31,019 nt of DNA from JBIOJM01 sp044450785 (lineage in GTDB: Bacteria; Planctomycetota; Planctomycetia; Isosphaerales; Isosphaeraceae): contig JBIOJM010000083.1 of NCBI GenBank assembly GCA_044450785.1, positions 1 to 31,019 of the forward strand, given 5' to 3'. Position 1 is the stretch's first letter. The number at the start of each line of letters is the position of its first letter. Positions 6,683 to 14,188 of the stretch are shown piece by piece. Made by a program: the position numbers and the translations under genes. The notes under the pieces are model-generated. The model was not told the origin of the DNA and did no database searches. It was given only the letters and a program-made list of their open reading frames with translations.

Positions 6683-9070
6683 ATGGGACATTCCATCATG
6701 GGCCGAATGCATCCTCGCAAGCTTCGCACCGTCAGTTTCATTGCCATCGCGACCACTTTCCTCGCGGCGAGTGCTGTCGTCGGGCTCCTGTCGTTTCCGA
6801 ATGCCGTTACGGCCGCCGATCCTCCCAAACCGGCCAAGAAAGACAACTCACTTGCGATAAAGTCCAAGAATGCCGCCCTCACGACTTCGGTCGAGCCGGC
6901 CGAGGCCAAGCCGGGGGAGCCAGTCACCTTCAAGGTGACAGCCAAGCTCGAACCTGGGTTTCACATCTACAAGTATTCGAAGGTGGAGGGGACAGGCCCG
7001 GTCACTACGTCCTTCGACTTTTTCGATCGAGCGGGTCTGAAGGTCGAGGGAGATTGGGTCGCGTCCAAGGAACCCGAAAAGCACAAGGACCCGAACTTCG
7101 CCGACCTGGATCTTGTCGAGTATCACGAAGACGAGGTTGTCTGGAGCATCAAGCTGCGGATTCCTGCCGGCACCGAGCCGGGGAAAAAATCGCTGCGTTG
7201 TCAGGCGCGCTACATGGTTTGCGACGCGAAGACCTGCAGCATCCCCGGGCAGTGGACGCTTCCCGAAGCCGTGCTGACGGTGGTTGCCGCCGACGCCCCA
7301 GGCGCGGCGGCCGCACCGGCCGCCAAGCTGGCCGCCCAAGAGCCGGCCGCGCCGGCCCCGAAACTGGCTGCGAGCCCGGCGGCGGTCGTGCCGGCCGCCG
7401 CTGATCGAAAAGAGGAGAGCTCTGGCCGGGTCGACCCGAGGGGAGCCGGGCCTTCGGGGGTCGCGTCGGCGTCGTCCGCGTCGTCCGCCAAAGGCGTCGC
7501 CAGTGCCCGAGCGGGCGTCTCACCGCCCGCCCGCCCACCATCAGCGGCCAGAGTGCAAAGCGAGATCGCCGACAAGGCCCAGGCCGGCCTCCTTCCCTTC
7601 CTCTTCGCCTCGGCCTTGGGCGGCCTGTTCGCACTGGTAATGCCCTGCGTCTGGCCGATGGTGCCGATCACGGTGAACTTCTTCGTCAAGCAGGGACAGG
7701 GCCAAGGCGGGCGGAAAAAGGCGACCGGGCTCGCCGTCACCTATTGCCTGTCGATCATCGGGATCTTCACGGCGGTGGGGGTGCTCTGCTCGTTCTTCTT
7801 TTCGGCGTCTTCGTTGCAGCGCCTGGCGAACCATCCCGGGCTGAACCTGTTCGTGGCTGTGTTGTTCATTGCATTCGGGCTCAGTCTCTTGGGGTTATTC
7901 GAGTTCCGCTTCCCGAGCTTCCTCCTGAACGCCACCGCGAAGGGAGCGAGCAGGGGGGGCTTGATCGGCGTGTTCTTCATGGCGCTCACGTTGACGATCA
8001 CATCGTTCACCTGCACGTTTCCGGTGGTCGGCGGCTTGCTCGTGATGGCGGCCGGGGGTGATTTCCTCTATCCGATCCTTGGGCTGGCCACGTTCGCAAC
8101 CGTGCTGGCGTTACCGTTCTTCCTGCTCGCCCTGTCGCCGAACCTGATTTCTCGCATGCCCAGGAGCGGCGACTGGATGAACGCGGTCAAGGTGGTCGGC
8201 GGCCTGGTCGAGATCGGCGCGGCGCTCAAGTTCCTCAACACCGCAGAGCTCGCCTACGTCACGCCCGAGAACGCGTGGTTCGACGCTCAGGTCGTCTTGA
8301 CGTGCTGGGTTGTGCTCTCGGTCGTGTGCGGTATCTATCTCCTGGGACTGTTCCGAACCGACCACGACCATGACGAGGTCAAAGTCGGCGCCGGCCGTCT
8401 CGTGTGCGGGTCCCTGTTTCTGGCACTGGCCCTTTTCATGGCCCCGGCCCTGTTCGGCCGCGTGCCCCAGAGCGTGATCTGGAACCGGCTGATCGTGGGA
8501 ATCCTTCCGCCGGATTCCTATGAGTTTGGCGCCAACGTCCAGTTGGCGGGAGGCGGCCGAGATCCCTCCTTGAAAGCAGTCAAAGCCACATCCACTGACC
8601 CGGCCCAGGCGGAGCGCGAAGAAAAAAAGGTTCACGGCGTGCAGTGGGGGATGAGCTGGGACCAGGCCCGTGAGCTCGCCGCGGCGCAGCGGAAGCCGAT
8701 CCTGATCGACTTCACCGGCGTCAATTGCCCCAACTGCCGAGCGATGGAAGCCGGCGTTTTCCCGCTCCCCGAGGTCGTCGCGCTCCTCAAGAAATTTGTG
8801 ACCGTCCAGCTCTACACGGACTTCGTTGATATCAACTCGATCACGGCGGACCAGCGTCAAGAGCTGGCGGTGCGCAACCAGGAACTCATCCTCGAATTGG
8901 CCCACGAGGCGACCAATCCCAACTACGTCGTGCTCTCGCCGAGTGGCGAAGTGCTCGCGGTCAAGGGGGGATTGATCGAACCACCGGTCTTCGTCGACTT
9001 CCTGACCAAGGCCCTCGACAAGCTCCCTGACGAGATGAAGGTGGCCCAGACGGGCTCGTCGGGCGAATAG
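6683..9070 (+). CDS. dsbD: Thiol:disulfide interchange protein DsbD
   Basis: DsbD passes electrons from cytoplasmic thioredoxin across the inner membrane to periplasmic reductases. All three modules are visible. A signal sequence (to about residue 40) leads into an N-terminal DsbD-alpha-like domain with CQARYMVCDAKTC. An Ala/Pro/Ser-rich linker of about 80 residues follows. The membrane domain has redox cysteines in MPCVWP (C322) and ITSFTCTFP (C444). The C-terminal thioredoxin-like domain has CPNC (682-685) in the phrase FTGVNCPNCRAME. With the ATG at 6683 it is 795 residues. A TTG at 6656 and ATGs at 6698 and 6707 are alternatives and no start has a good ribosome binding site. The long low-complexity linker is unusual. 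It stands alone with no cytochrome-maturation genes adjacent. Confidence 0.93.
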   Translation: MGHSIMGRMHPRKLRTVSFIAIATTFLAASAVVGLLSFPNAVTAADPPKPAKKDNSLAIKSKNAALTTSVEPAEAKPGEPVTFKVTAKLEPGFHIYKYSKVEGTGPVTTSFDFFDRAGLKVEGDWVASKEPEKHKDPNFADLDLVEYHEDEVVWSIKLRIPAGTEPGKKSLRCQARYMVCDAKTCSIPGQWTLPEAVLTVVAADAPGAAAAPAAKLAAQEPAAPAPKLAASPAAVVPAAADRKEESSGRVDPRGAGPSGVASASSASSAKGVASARAGVSPPARPPSAARVQSEIADKAQAGLLPFLFASALGGLFALVMPCVWPMVPITVNFFVKQGQGQGGRKKATGLAVTYCLSIIGIFTAVGVLCSFFFSASSLQRLANHPGLNLFVAVLFIAFGLSLLGLFEFRFPSFLLNATAKGASRGGLIGVFFMALTLTITSFTCTFPVVGGLLVMAAGGDFLYPILGLATFATVLALPFFLLALSPNLISRMPRSGDWMNAVKVVGGLVEIGAALKFLNTAELAYVTPENAWFDAQVVLTCWVVLSVVCGIYLLGLFRTDHDHDEVKVGAGRLVCGSLFLALALFMAPALFGRVPQSVIWNRLIVGILPPDSYEFGANVQLAGGGRDPSLKAVKATSTDPAQAEREEKKVHGVQWGMSWDQARELAAAQRKPILIDFTGVNCPNCRAMEAGVFPLPEVVALLKKFVTVQLYTDFVDINSITADQRQELAVRNQELILELAHEATNPNYVVLSPSGEVLAVKGGLIEPPVFVDFLTKALDKLPDEMKVAQTGSSGE

Positions 9071-9133
9071 GGCGTCAGGAGATCAGGAAGTGAGGAGCAT
9101 GGTGCGCCGCGCTCTTCGCTGAGTTGACGGCCC

Positions 9134-9454
9134 TCACGGTCGAGCGGTTCGAGCCCCGATTGCTGCCGAGGCTGCGGCAGGGCGACTCGTATCGGCTTGC
9201 GCCCACGCTGGTACGAGGTCGAGATACAAGACGTCTGGGTCGATGTCGGCACCGTTGGGCCAAGAGATCGTTCCGGCCCCTGGCTCAACCCTCACCTCGA
9301 GGAATCGCGCCGGGTCGCTCCGGAGCGGTTCGAAGATCGGACCTCTCAGATACTTCTCCAGATCGACGTCCCTGGCGGTGCCGTCGGTGAACTCCAGGTG
9401 GACCACGAAACCCAACACCGGGTTGACGGACTGAATTCTAACGAGACTTTTCAT
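9134..9454 (-). CDS. DUF2442 domain protein
   Basis: This 106-residue protein shows the DUF2442 pattern: a first strand pair (VNPVLGFVVHLEFTDGTARDVDLEKYL), then GPIFEPLRSDPARFLEVRVE, and the closing GTISWPNGADIDPDVLYL that defines the family. The last ~20 residues (Ala/Arg-rich) are a likely read-through tail beyond the domain. A ribosome binding site (GGGAGG on the minus strand) precedes the ATG by 12 nt. It lies 21 bp downstream of the DUF4160 gene, and the two families are often paired. A toxin-antitoxin-like role has been suspected for such pairs, but I see no proof here. Confidence 0.88.
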   Translation of the reverse strand: MKSLVRIQSVNPVLGFVVHLEFTDGTARDVDLEKYLRGPIFEPLRSDPARFLEVRVEPGAGTISWPNGADIDPDVLYLDLVPAWAQADTSRPAAASAAIGARTARP

Positions 9455-9475
9455 GGCTCGGCTTGACCTCCCATA

Positions 9476-9736
9476 TTATTCCAACGGCTCAATTTCCTGA
9501 AGCGGCACTCCCTGCCTGGCAAGACCCCAGTTCGTTTCGAGTTCATCTTGGTGCAGCGTCGCCCATTCCACGACCAAGGCGCGAACTCGCCGAGGAAGCG
9601 CACCTTGCCAGACCTGAAGCCTGTCGATGGTAAAGAGGGCCTCGTCTTCGGCGTATTCCGCGTGGAAATGCGGTGGCGCATGATCGTTGTAATACAGGTA
9701 AATTGAGATCCCGTAGAACTGAGAGACGCGCGGCAT
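9476..9736 (-). CDS. DUF4160 domain protein
   Basis: This 86-residue protein starts MPRVSQFYGISIYLYYNDH and contains APPHFHAEYAEDEALF. These are the two hallmark segments of DUF4160 ('iyfyy.eH.pPHfHa.y'). A helix VRALVVEWATLHQDELETNW and a short tail complete the domain. The frame opens 19 residues earlier (to 9793), but the family always begins at this methionine. Clustered histidines suggest metal or nucleic-acid contact, which is unproven. It is the first gene of a pair with DUF2442, and 230 bp upstream (9737-9965) separate it from the WD40 gene end with nothing recognisable in between. Confidence 0.88.
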   Translation of the reverse strand: MPRVSQFYGISIYLYYNDHAPPHFHAEYAEDEALFTIDRLQVWQGALPRRVRALVVEWATLHQDELETNWGLARQGVPLQEIEPLE

Positions 9737-9965
9737 GTCTTCGTCGTTAAGTTGGCCGAGTGATTTCGAGCGGCGAAGATGCTTTCGCCCCATCCAGACT
9801 GATGTCTGGTCACTAAGTCTATCAGGTCCTTTCTACCTATTCTACAACGGATCCACTCGACGCCACGCTCTTTCGATGCCTCATGATCGATCGCTCCGCG
9901 GTGAGTCCGCTCTGGCGCGGCGTGCTCTCGTCAGAACGGGCGTCCGGCCCCTGCGAAGCCGGCCC

Positions 9966-12293
9966 TCATTCTTTCGCTCTCGGTGCGCCTTGCCCGCGGC
10001 CCACGTCCCAGACGATGCCGGAACCCCGGCCGAACCCGGTGAATAGCCGCTTCCCGTCCGGCGAGAACACCATCACGGCGGGTCGGCTGTCGCCGGGCTC
10101 GAGTGTGAGGATCTGCTCGCCGGTTTCGATGTCAAACAGGCGGATCGTGTCCTTGCCGGGGTTGTCGATATACCGGAGGTCCGAGGTCGCCAGCGTTCGA
10201 CCGTCGGGCGCGAGCGCGAGGTTGTAGCTCTGCTGGTGCGGACCCCGGATCTTTCGACCTAAGGTGCCGGACTCGACGTCCCAGACGTAGAGCCATTCCT
10301 TCACGGACGAGATCAGCGTGCGGCCGTCGGCGCTGAACGTGGCCTCCCACATGTTGGGCTCACGGGGCCGCTCGGCCTTCTGCTCCTCCGGCGTCCGCCA
10401 TTCAGCCAGGAACCGGCCCTGTTCGTGACCGGTGAGTGAATTCAAGCGGATCACAGTGCCATCTTTCAGGGCTGCCCCGAAAAAGGGTGACCTCGCCTTG
10501 AATTGCATACCGACCAGTGGATAAAAACCCGCTCGCTGGTCCACGGGTGGGTTGGCCCAACGCGTCCGGCCGGTCGCGACATCGATCCCGATGAAGTGCG
10601 TATCGCCGCGGCTGCCGTGCGACGTGGCGACGACGACCATCCGCCCGTCGGGCGCCAGTGCCGCCCATCGGATCTCTTTTTGAAAGGACTCGCGCACCGT
10701 CCGGCCGCTGGCGGCCTCGTAGATTGCAACGATCCCATGGTCGTACTTGACCGGATCGTCCCGTTGGCCGGCCGCGACCACCAACTTGCCGTCGCGCGAG
10801 AAGCTCACGAAGGCCGGATGGGCGTTCCAGCCGCTCCGGCTGATGACGGGTGCCAGGAGCTTGTGCCAGATCAGCTTGCCGGTCGCGGCGTCCCAGACCC
10901 GCACGAACCCGTCGGCATTGCCGATGACGAGCCGGTCGCCCGACGGCGACCACGCCGCCGAGACGACAAAGCCGACGGGCGTGCTTTCGTCGTGGTGTAG
11001 CCGCCGCCCGGTCGATACCTCGAAGAGCCCGATGGTGTTGTCGATCGGCATGGCGACGAGCGTCCCATCGGGCGAGAACGCCGGCCGCCGGCCCCACGAG
11101 CCGGGCAGCGCAATCGTCTGCTCCGCCCGGCCCGTCGCGGCGTCGAGGATGCGGAGCCGGCTGAAATCGGCCATTGCAACCCGCCGCCCGTCGCGCGACA
11201 GAGCCCCGAATCCGAATCCGAAATCCTCGTCGCCGTGGTAGTCCGCGACGCGCTGGCCGGTCGCGATGTCCCAGAACCGCACCTCGCTCATGGTCACGTT
11301 CTTGGAGCCGTACTGGAGCTTCGTTTGTTCGATCGGCTTCGTGGTCTGCCCGACCGACATGATCCGGCGCCCGTCGGGCGTCACCGCCGCGCAATTCAGG
11401 CTGGGATTCATGTGCATTGTCACAGGATTGCCATGCGCGCTGGGGATCGTGCGCAGGAGCCGGCCATCCTGGATCTGCCAGATGAACACTGTGGCATCGT
11501 AAGAGGATCCCGCCACCACCCGGGTCCCGTCGGGCGTGAACGCCAGGCACGCGAAGCCTTCCCGGCCGCCGAAGTCAGGCCGGGCGACCTTCGGTGCATC
11601 GAGCCCGGCCGGCGCGGGGCCTGGTGGCGTCGTGAGGTCTCGCACGACCCGCGCGGGCTTTGCGACCCGCCGCAGGCGGATGAGATCACCGCCCGCGCTG
11701 GCCATCATGCTGCCGTCGGGTGAGAACTCGACATCATTGATCGCTCCTCCATGCAGTTTCTCACGGAACAGCAGCCGGTCGCCCGACAGGTCCGAGAGCG
11801 CGACTTCACCGCCGTATTCGCCCCATAGCAATTTCGTGCCATCCGGCGAGAACGCGACCGACGCGATCGAGCCCCCCCGATTGCCCGACGCAACGAGTTG
11901 CTTGACCTGCTGGCCGGTCCGCACGTCGAAGATCACGACCCGCGGACTCGGGGCATTGGAGTCGGCGGCGGCGACGAGGCGGCCATCGGGCGAGAACGCG
12001 AATGCATTGATGAAACTCTGCGTCCGCAGGTCGTCCGTGCCGATCCGCAGCAGGGCTCGCGGCGGCAGGGATGGTTTGGCAACGTCCGTTTCGGGCGCAT
12101 CGCTCGGCGCTTCCATGGCCGCGACGGGCATGACCGGCGCCTTGGATTGCGCGGCCGAAGGTACCAGCGCGAGGACCGCCGCGGCGACAGTCAAAGCCCA
12201 TCTCCATCGAGCCGGATCGGGCGGATCGCCCAAGAGCTGCTGGACCCGATCGAACCACTGTCCGACGACGACGCATGCCGTGGCCTGGATCAT
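9966..12293 (-). CDS. WD40-repeat protein with N-terminal membrane segment
   Basis: The protein has about 775 residues. From residue ~85 it is a chain of WD40-type blades, recognised by repeated phrases such as AFSPDGRLVAAAD, VAFSPDGTKLLWG, LAFTPDGTRVVAGSS and VRVWDAATGKLIW. I count roughly a dozen or more, enough for two propellers. A 30-residue polar start is followed by one hydrophobic stretch (WALTVAAAVLALVPSAA), either a signal anchor or a signal peptide with a long N-region, and then a Pro/Ala linker. The ATG at 12293 has a good ribosome binding site (GGAGG, 5 nt spacing), which rules out the 25 extra codons open upstream. Partners are unknown. Proteins of this build are abundant in planctomycetes. 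Confidence 0.88.
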   Translation of the reverse strand: MIQATACVVVGQWFDRVQQLLGDPPDPARWRWALTVAAAVLALVPSAAQSKAPVMPVAAMEAPSDAPETDVAKPSLPPRALLRIGTDDLRTQSFINAFAFSPDGRLVAAADSNAPSPRVVIFDVRTGQQVKQLVASGNRGGSIASVAFSPDGTKLLWGEYGGEVALSDLSGDRLLFREKLHGGAINDVEFSPDGSMMASAGGDLIRLRRVAKPARVVRDLTTPPGPAPAGLDAPKVARPDFGGREGFACLAFTPDGTRVVAGSSYDATVFIWQIQDGRLLRTIPSAHGNPVTMHMNPSLNCAAVTPDGRRIMSVGQTTKPIEQTKLQYGSKNVTMSEVRFWDIATGQRVADYHGDEDFGFGFGALSRDGRRVAMADFSRLRILDAATGRAEQTIALPGSWGRRPAFSPDGTLVAMPIDNTIGLFEVSTGRRLHHDESTPVGFVVSAAWSPSGDRLVIGNADGFVRVWDAATGKLIWHKLLAPVISRSGWNAHPAFVSFSRDGKLVVAAGQRDDPVKYDHGIVAIYEAASGRTVRESFQKEIRWAALAPDGRMVVVATSHGSRGDTHFIGIDVATGRTRWANPPVDQRAGFYPLVGMQFKARSPFFGAALKDGTVIRLNSLTGHEQGRFLAEWRTPEEQKAERPREPNMWEATFSADGRTLISSVKEWLYVWDVESGTLGRKIRGPHQQSYNLALAPDGRTLATSDLRYIDNPGKDTIRLFDIETGEQILTLEPGDSRPAVMVFSPDGKRLFTGFGRGSGIVWDVGRGQGAPRAKE

Positions 12294-12409
12294 GGCTTCC
12301 TCCGTCGCGCCGATTTGGGCGATCACTGGCGTCAGGCACACTGAAGACCTCGACGTCCATACTCCCACGACGATGCGGACGGGGGAATACGTCGGTGAGC
12401 GGCCGCTGA

Positions 12410-12535
12410 AAGCCGGCCCGAGTTCACGACGCCAGGTCTTACCAGAAGCTGCGCGAGCTGGCCGGCCGGCTTGAGACCGTCGAGGCCGTCCACGAGAGCC
12501 TGGCCACGATGAAGTGGGCGAGGGACGGCCGCTGA
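12410..12535 (+). pseudogene. C-terminal fragment of a Phd/YefM-like antitoxin
   Basis: A 41-codon frame between two stops reads HDARSYQKLRELAGRLE, then TVEAVHESLATMKWARDGR and stop. The pattern of a Tyr-x-x-Leu helix, then 'RLE.VEA(I/V)..(G/S)L..(M/V)K.GR', is typical of the C-terminal, toxin-binding half of Phd/YefM antitoxins. The DNA-binding N-terminal half and a start codon are missing. It lies in the 390-bp gap upstream of the WD40 gene. The remaining gap (12536-12681) shows no gene. The family assignment rests on a short pattern and is tentative. Confidence 0.4.
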
Positions 12536-12681
12536 ACGAGGCGGCGAGGGAAAGACCAGCGTCAGTCTCCGGTCTGGCCTTCTGCAGGCTACACCGGTAA
12601 GCTCCAACAGTTGGGGCCGACAGCAGCGGAGCAGAAGCCGGCGCTCATCCGGAGAGCTCATGAGTCTTATTTTTCAGTGGG

Positions 12682-12915
12682 ATGTCGTATATGAAGAAGG
12701 CAGCTCGAGCTAAGCGTGACCCGGACATGCTCGCGGAGTACGACTTCAGCCAAGGACTGCGTGGCAAGTACGCCCAGCGATACGCAGAGGGCACGAACGT
12801 CGTAGTGCTTTCGCCCGATGTTGCGGAGTTCTTTCCCGACTCGGAGGCGGTGAATACCACGCTGCGGGCCTTGGTAGACATCGCTCGTAAGGGTGCGAAG
12901 AAGTTGGGCACCTGA
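12682..12915 (+). CDS. Small antitoxin-like protein in a cassette-like setting
   Basis: This 77-residue protein (alternative ATG at 12691) has a basic start (MKKAARAKRDPDML), then AEYDFSQGLRGKYAQRYAEG, TNVVVLSPDVAEFFPDSEAV, and a C-terminal helix ending in a Lys-rich tail. I recall this layout ('YDFS.G.RGKY..RY..G.N.V.L.PDVA..FPD...VN..LR') from many small single-domain proteins in cyanobacteria, planctomycetes and other bacteria. These are usually next to toxins and are taken for antitoxins. No toxin gene is adjacent here. Seventeen bases after the stop an attC-like site begins, so the gene may be an integron-type cassette. The promoter is not visible. Confidence 0.75.
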   Translation: MSYMKKAARAKRDPDMLAEYDFSQGLRGKYAQRYAEGTNVVVLSPDVAEFFPDSEAVNTTLRALVDIARKGAKKLGT

Positions 12916-12931
12916 ACTGCGGGGTGAGTGC

Positions 12932-13027
12932 GTCTAACCTTCGCTGCAGCCGACCGGGCTCCAGTTGCGGCCACTTCGAGGCATTACGTCAGTCCAGGGG
13001 CCCGGCCGCTGAACTTAAGCGTCGGGA
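12932..13027 (+). other. attC-like integron recombination site (degenerate)
   Basis: GTCTAAC at 12932-12938 matches the R'' consensus RYYYAAC. It is followed by an arm (12940-12959, ending GCCGACCGGGC) that pairs with the opposite arm 13000-13019 (GGCCCGGCCGCTGAAC and following bases), with one unpaired A as in true attC sites. The right end is GTCGGGA (13021-13027) where GTTRRRY is expected, so the recombination triplet is damaged. Total length is 96 bp, normal for attC. It lies directly after a cassette-sized ORF transcribed toward it and 12 bp before the end of the convergent dehydrogenase gene. No integrase gene is in the window. Confidence 0.55.
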
Positions 13028-13039
13028 CGATCGCCGCGC

Positions 13040-14062
13040 TCACTGGCTTCCTCGATAGAGAGGCGGCAGCCCCAACTCCCGCCGGAGATGCTCAACCTGA
13101 AAGGGGTCGTTGACCGGATTGACCGGCGGCTCTCCCCGGAGAACGCCGACGACCTCCTGAGCAATCGTGGTCGCCATGTTCCGCAGAGCCTCCTCGGTCT
13201 GGGCTGCACTATGAGGCGTGAGCAGGACGTCGAGGCGCCCGATCAGCGGATGCCCGGGAGGCGGAGGCTCGACGGTGTAGACGTCGGCCCCGTAGCCCCA
13301 GAGCCGGCCATCGTCGAGGACCTTGGCGATCGCCGGTTCATCGACCACCGGCCCGCGGCAGGTGTTGATCAGGATCGCGTCGGGACGCATCATCGCGAGA
13401 GTCTCGCGATTGATCATCCCTCGGGTACTGGCGTCGAGCGGGACGTGAAGAGTCACGTACTCCGAGACTTCAAGAAGTTCTTTCAAGCCGGTGCGGGACG
13501 CGCCAGAGCGGAGCTCCACCTCCTCCGGCGCCGGCACGATGTCGTGGTACAGGACCCTCATGCCGAACCCAAGATGGGCGATTTCGCCCACCCGGCGGCC
13601 GATCCGGCCGAATCCGATGATCCCCAAGGTCTTGCCGGCGATCTCACGACCGGTCATGCTGGTTCGAACGTCGTAATTGCCAGCGGCCAGCTCGGCCGTC
13701 ATGCGGGGGAAGTGCCTCGACAGGCCGATCATGAGCGCAAAGACATGTTCGGCTACGCTTTGGGTGTTAGCACCGGGCGTGTACACGACCTGGATGCCGC
13801 GGGCCGTCGCCGCGTCGACGTCGATCTGATCGTAGCCCACGCCATGGCGTCCCACGACCCTGAGGTCCTTGCCTCGGTCGAGGAGGGCGGCATCCACGAC
13901 GCCTCCCGTGCGGATGATGAGCGCGTCGGCGCCCACGACCTCGCGCTGCAATGTCGCGGGATCGAGACCGCTGGCCATGCGCAGCTCAGTCGCTTCCCGG
14001 AGAATGCTCAGACCTGATTCATGCATGGTTGTCAGGGACAGGACGAGCGGACGGTGTTTCAT
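13040..14062 (-). CDS. D-2-hydroxyacid dehydrogenase (phosphoglycerate dehydrogenase-like)
   Basis: This 340-residue NAD-dependent enzyme has the usual two-lobed structure. Visible are the GxGxxG nucleotide site GFGRIG (150-155), the catalytic arginine in LINTCRGPVVDE (R236), the glutamate in VYTVEPP (E265), and the histidine in TPHSAAQT (H284). Segments VVGRHGVGYDQIDVDAA and TPGANTQSVAEH are typical of the SerA/hydroxypyruvate reductase group. There is no ACT or ASB regulatory domain, so it is not the full-length biosynthetic SerA, and the true substrate is unknown. The ATG at 14060-14062 is followed by MKHRPLVLSL. It is divergent from the membrane glycosyltransferase gene that follows. Confidence 0.9.
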   Translation of the reverse strand: MKHRPLVLSLTTMHESGLSILREATELRMASGLDPATLQREVVGADALIIRTGGVVDAALLDRGKDLRVVGRHGVGYDQIDVDAATARGIQVVYTPGANTQSVAEHVFALMIGLSRHFPRMTAELAAGNYDVRTSMTGREIAGKTLGIIGFGRIGRRVGEIAHLGFGMRVLYHDIVPAPEEVELRSGASRTGLKELLEVSEYVTLHVPLDASTRGMINRETLAMMRPDAILINTCRGPVVDEPAIAKVLDDGRLWGYGADVYTVEPPPPGHPLIGRLDVLLTPHSAAQTEEALRNMATTIAQEVVGVLRGEPPVNPVNDPFQVEHLRRELGLPPLYRGSQ

Positions 14063-14188
14063 TGAGCTGCTCGCTGATGATTCCTGGCGGTACTCAACTG
14101 ATGAGACCGACGGATTATACAGTCCGCCCGGTCGATTGCGACGTGATTGGTCAACCTGAGCCAGACCCCCGGCCGATTGCTGGATCTG

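Larger units (their letters stand above)
12400..13013 (+). repeat. Three copies of an 11-bp GC-rich repeat (CGGCCGCTGAA)
   Basis: CGGCCGCTGAA occurs at 12400-12410, 12526-12536 and 13003-13013, all on the plus strand. The first two bracket the Phd-like fragment and each contains a TGA in its frame. The third lies in the right arm of the attC-like site. The second and third share a twelfth base (C). Only the three 11-bp copies are repeats, not the span as a whole. Confidence 0.6.

Noticed and set aside
12528..12620. Second attC-like site ending at CAGTTGGGGC
   Set aside because: The arms do not pair convincingly and the right box has G where a pyrimidine is needed.
12902..12909. GTTGGGC matching the attC right-box consensus
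   Set aside because: It lies inside the last codons of the small ORF (Lys-Leu-Gly) and has no partner box at a proper distance; probably chance.
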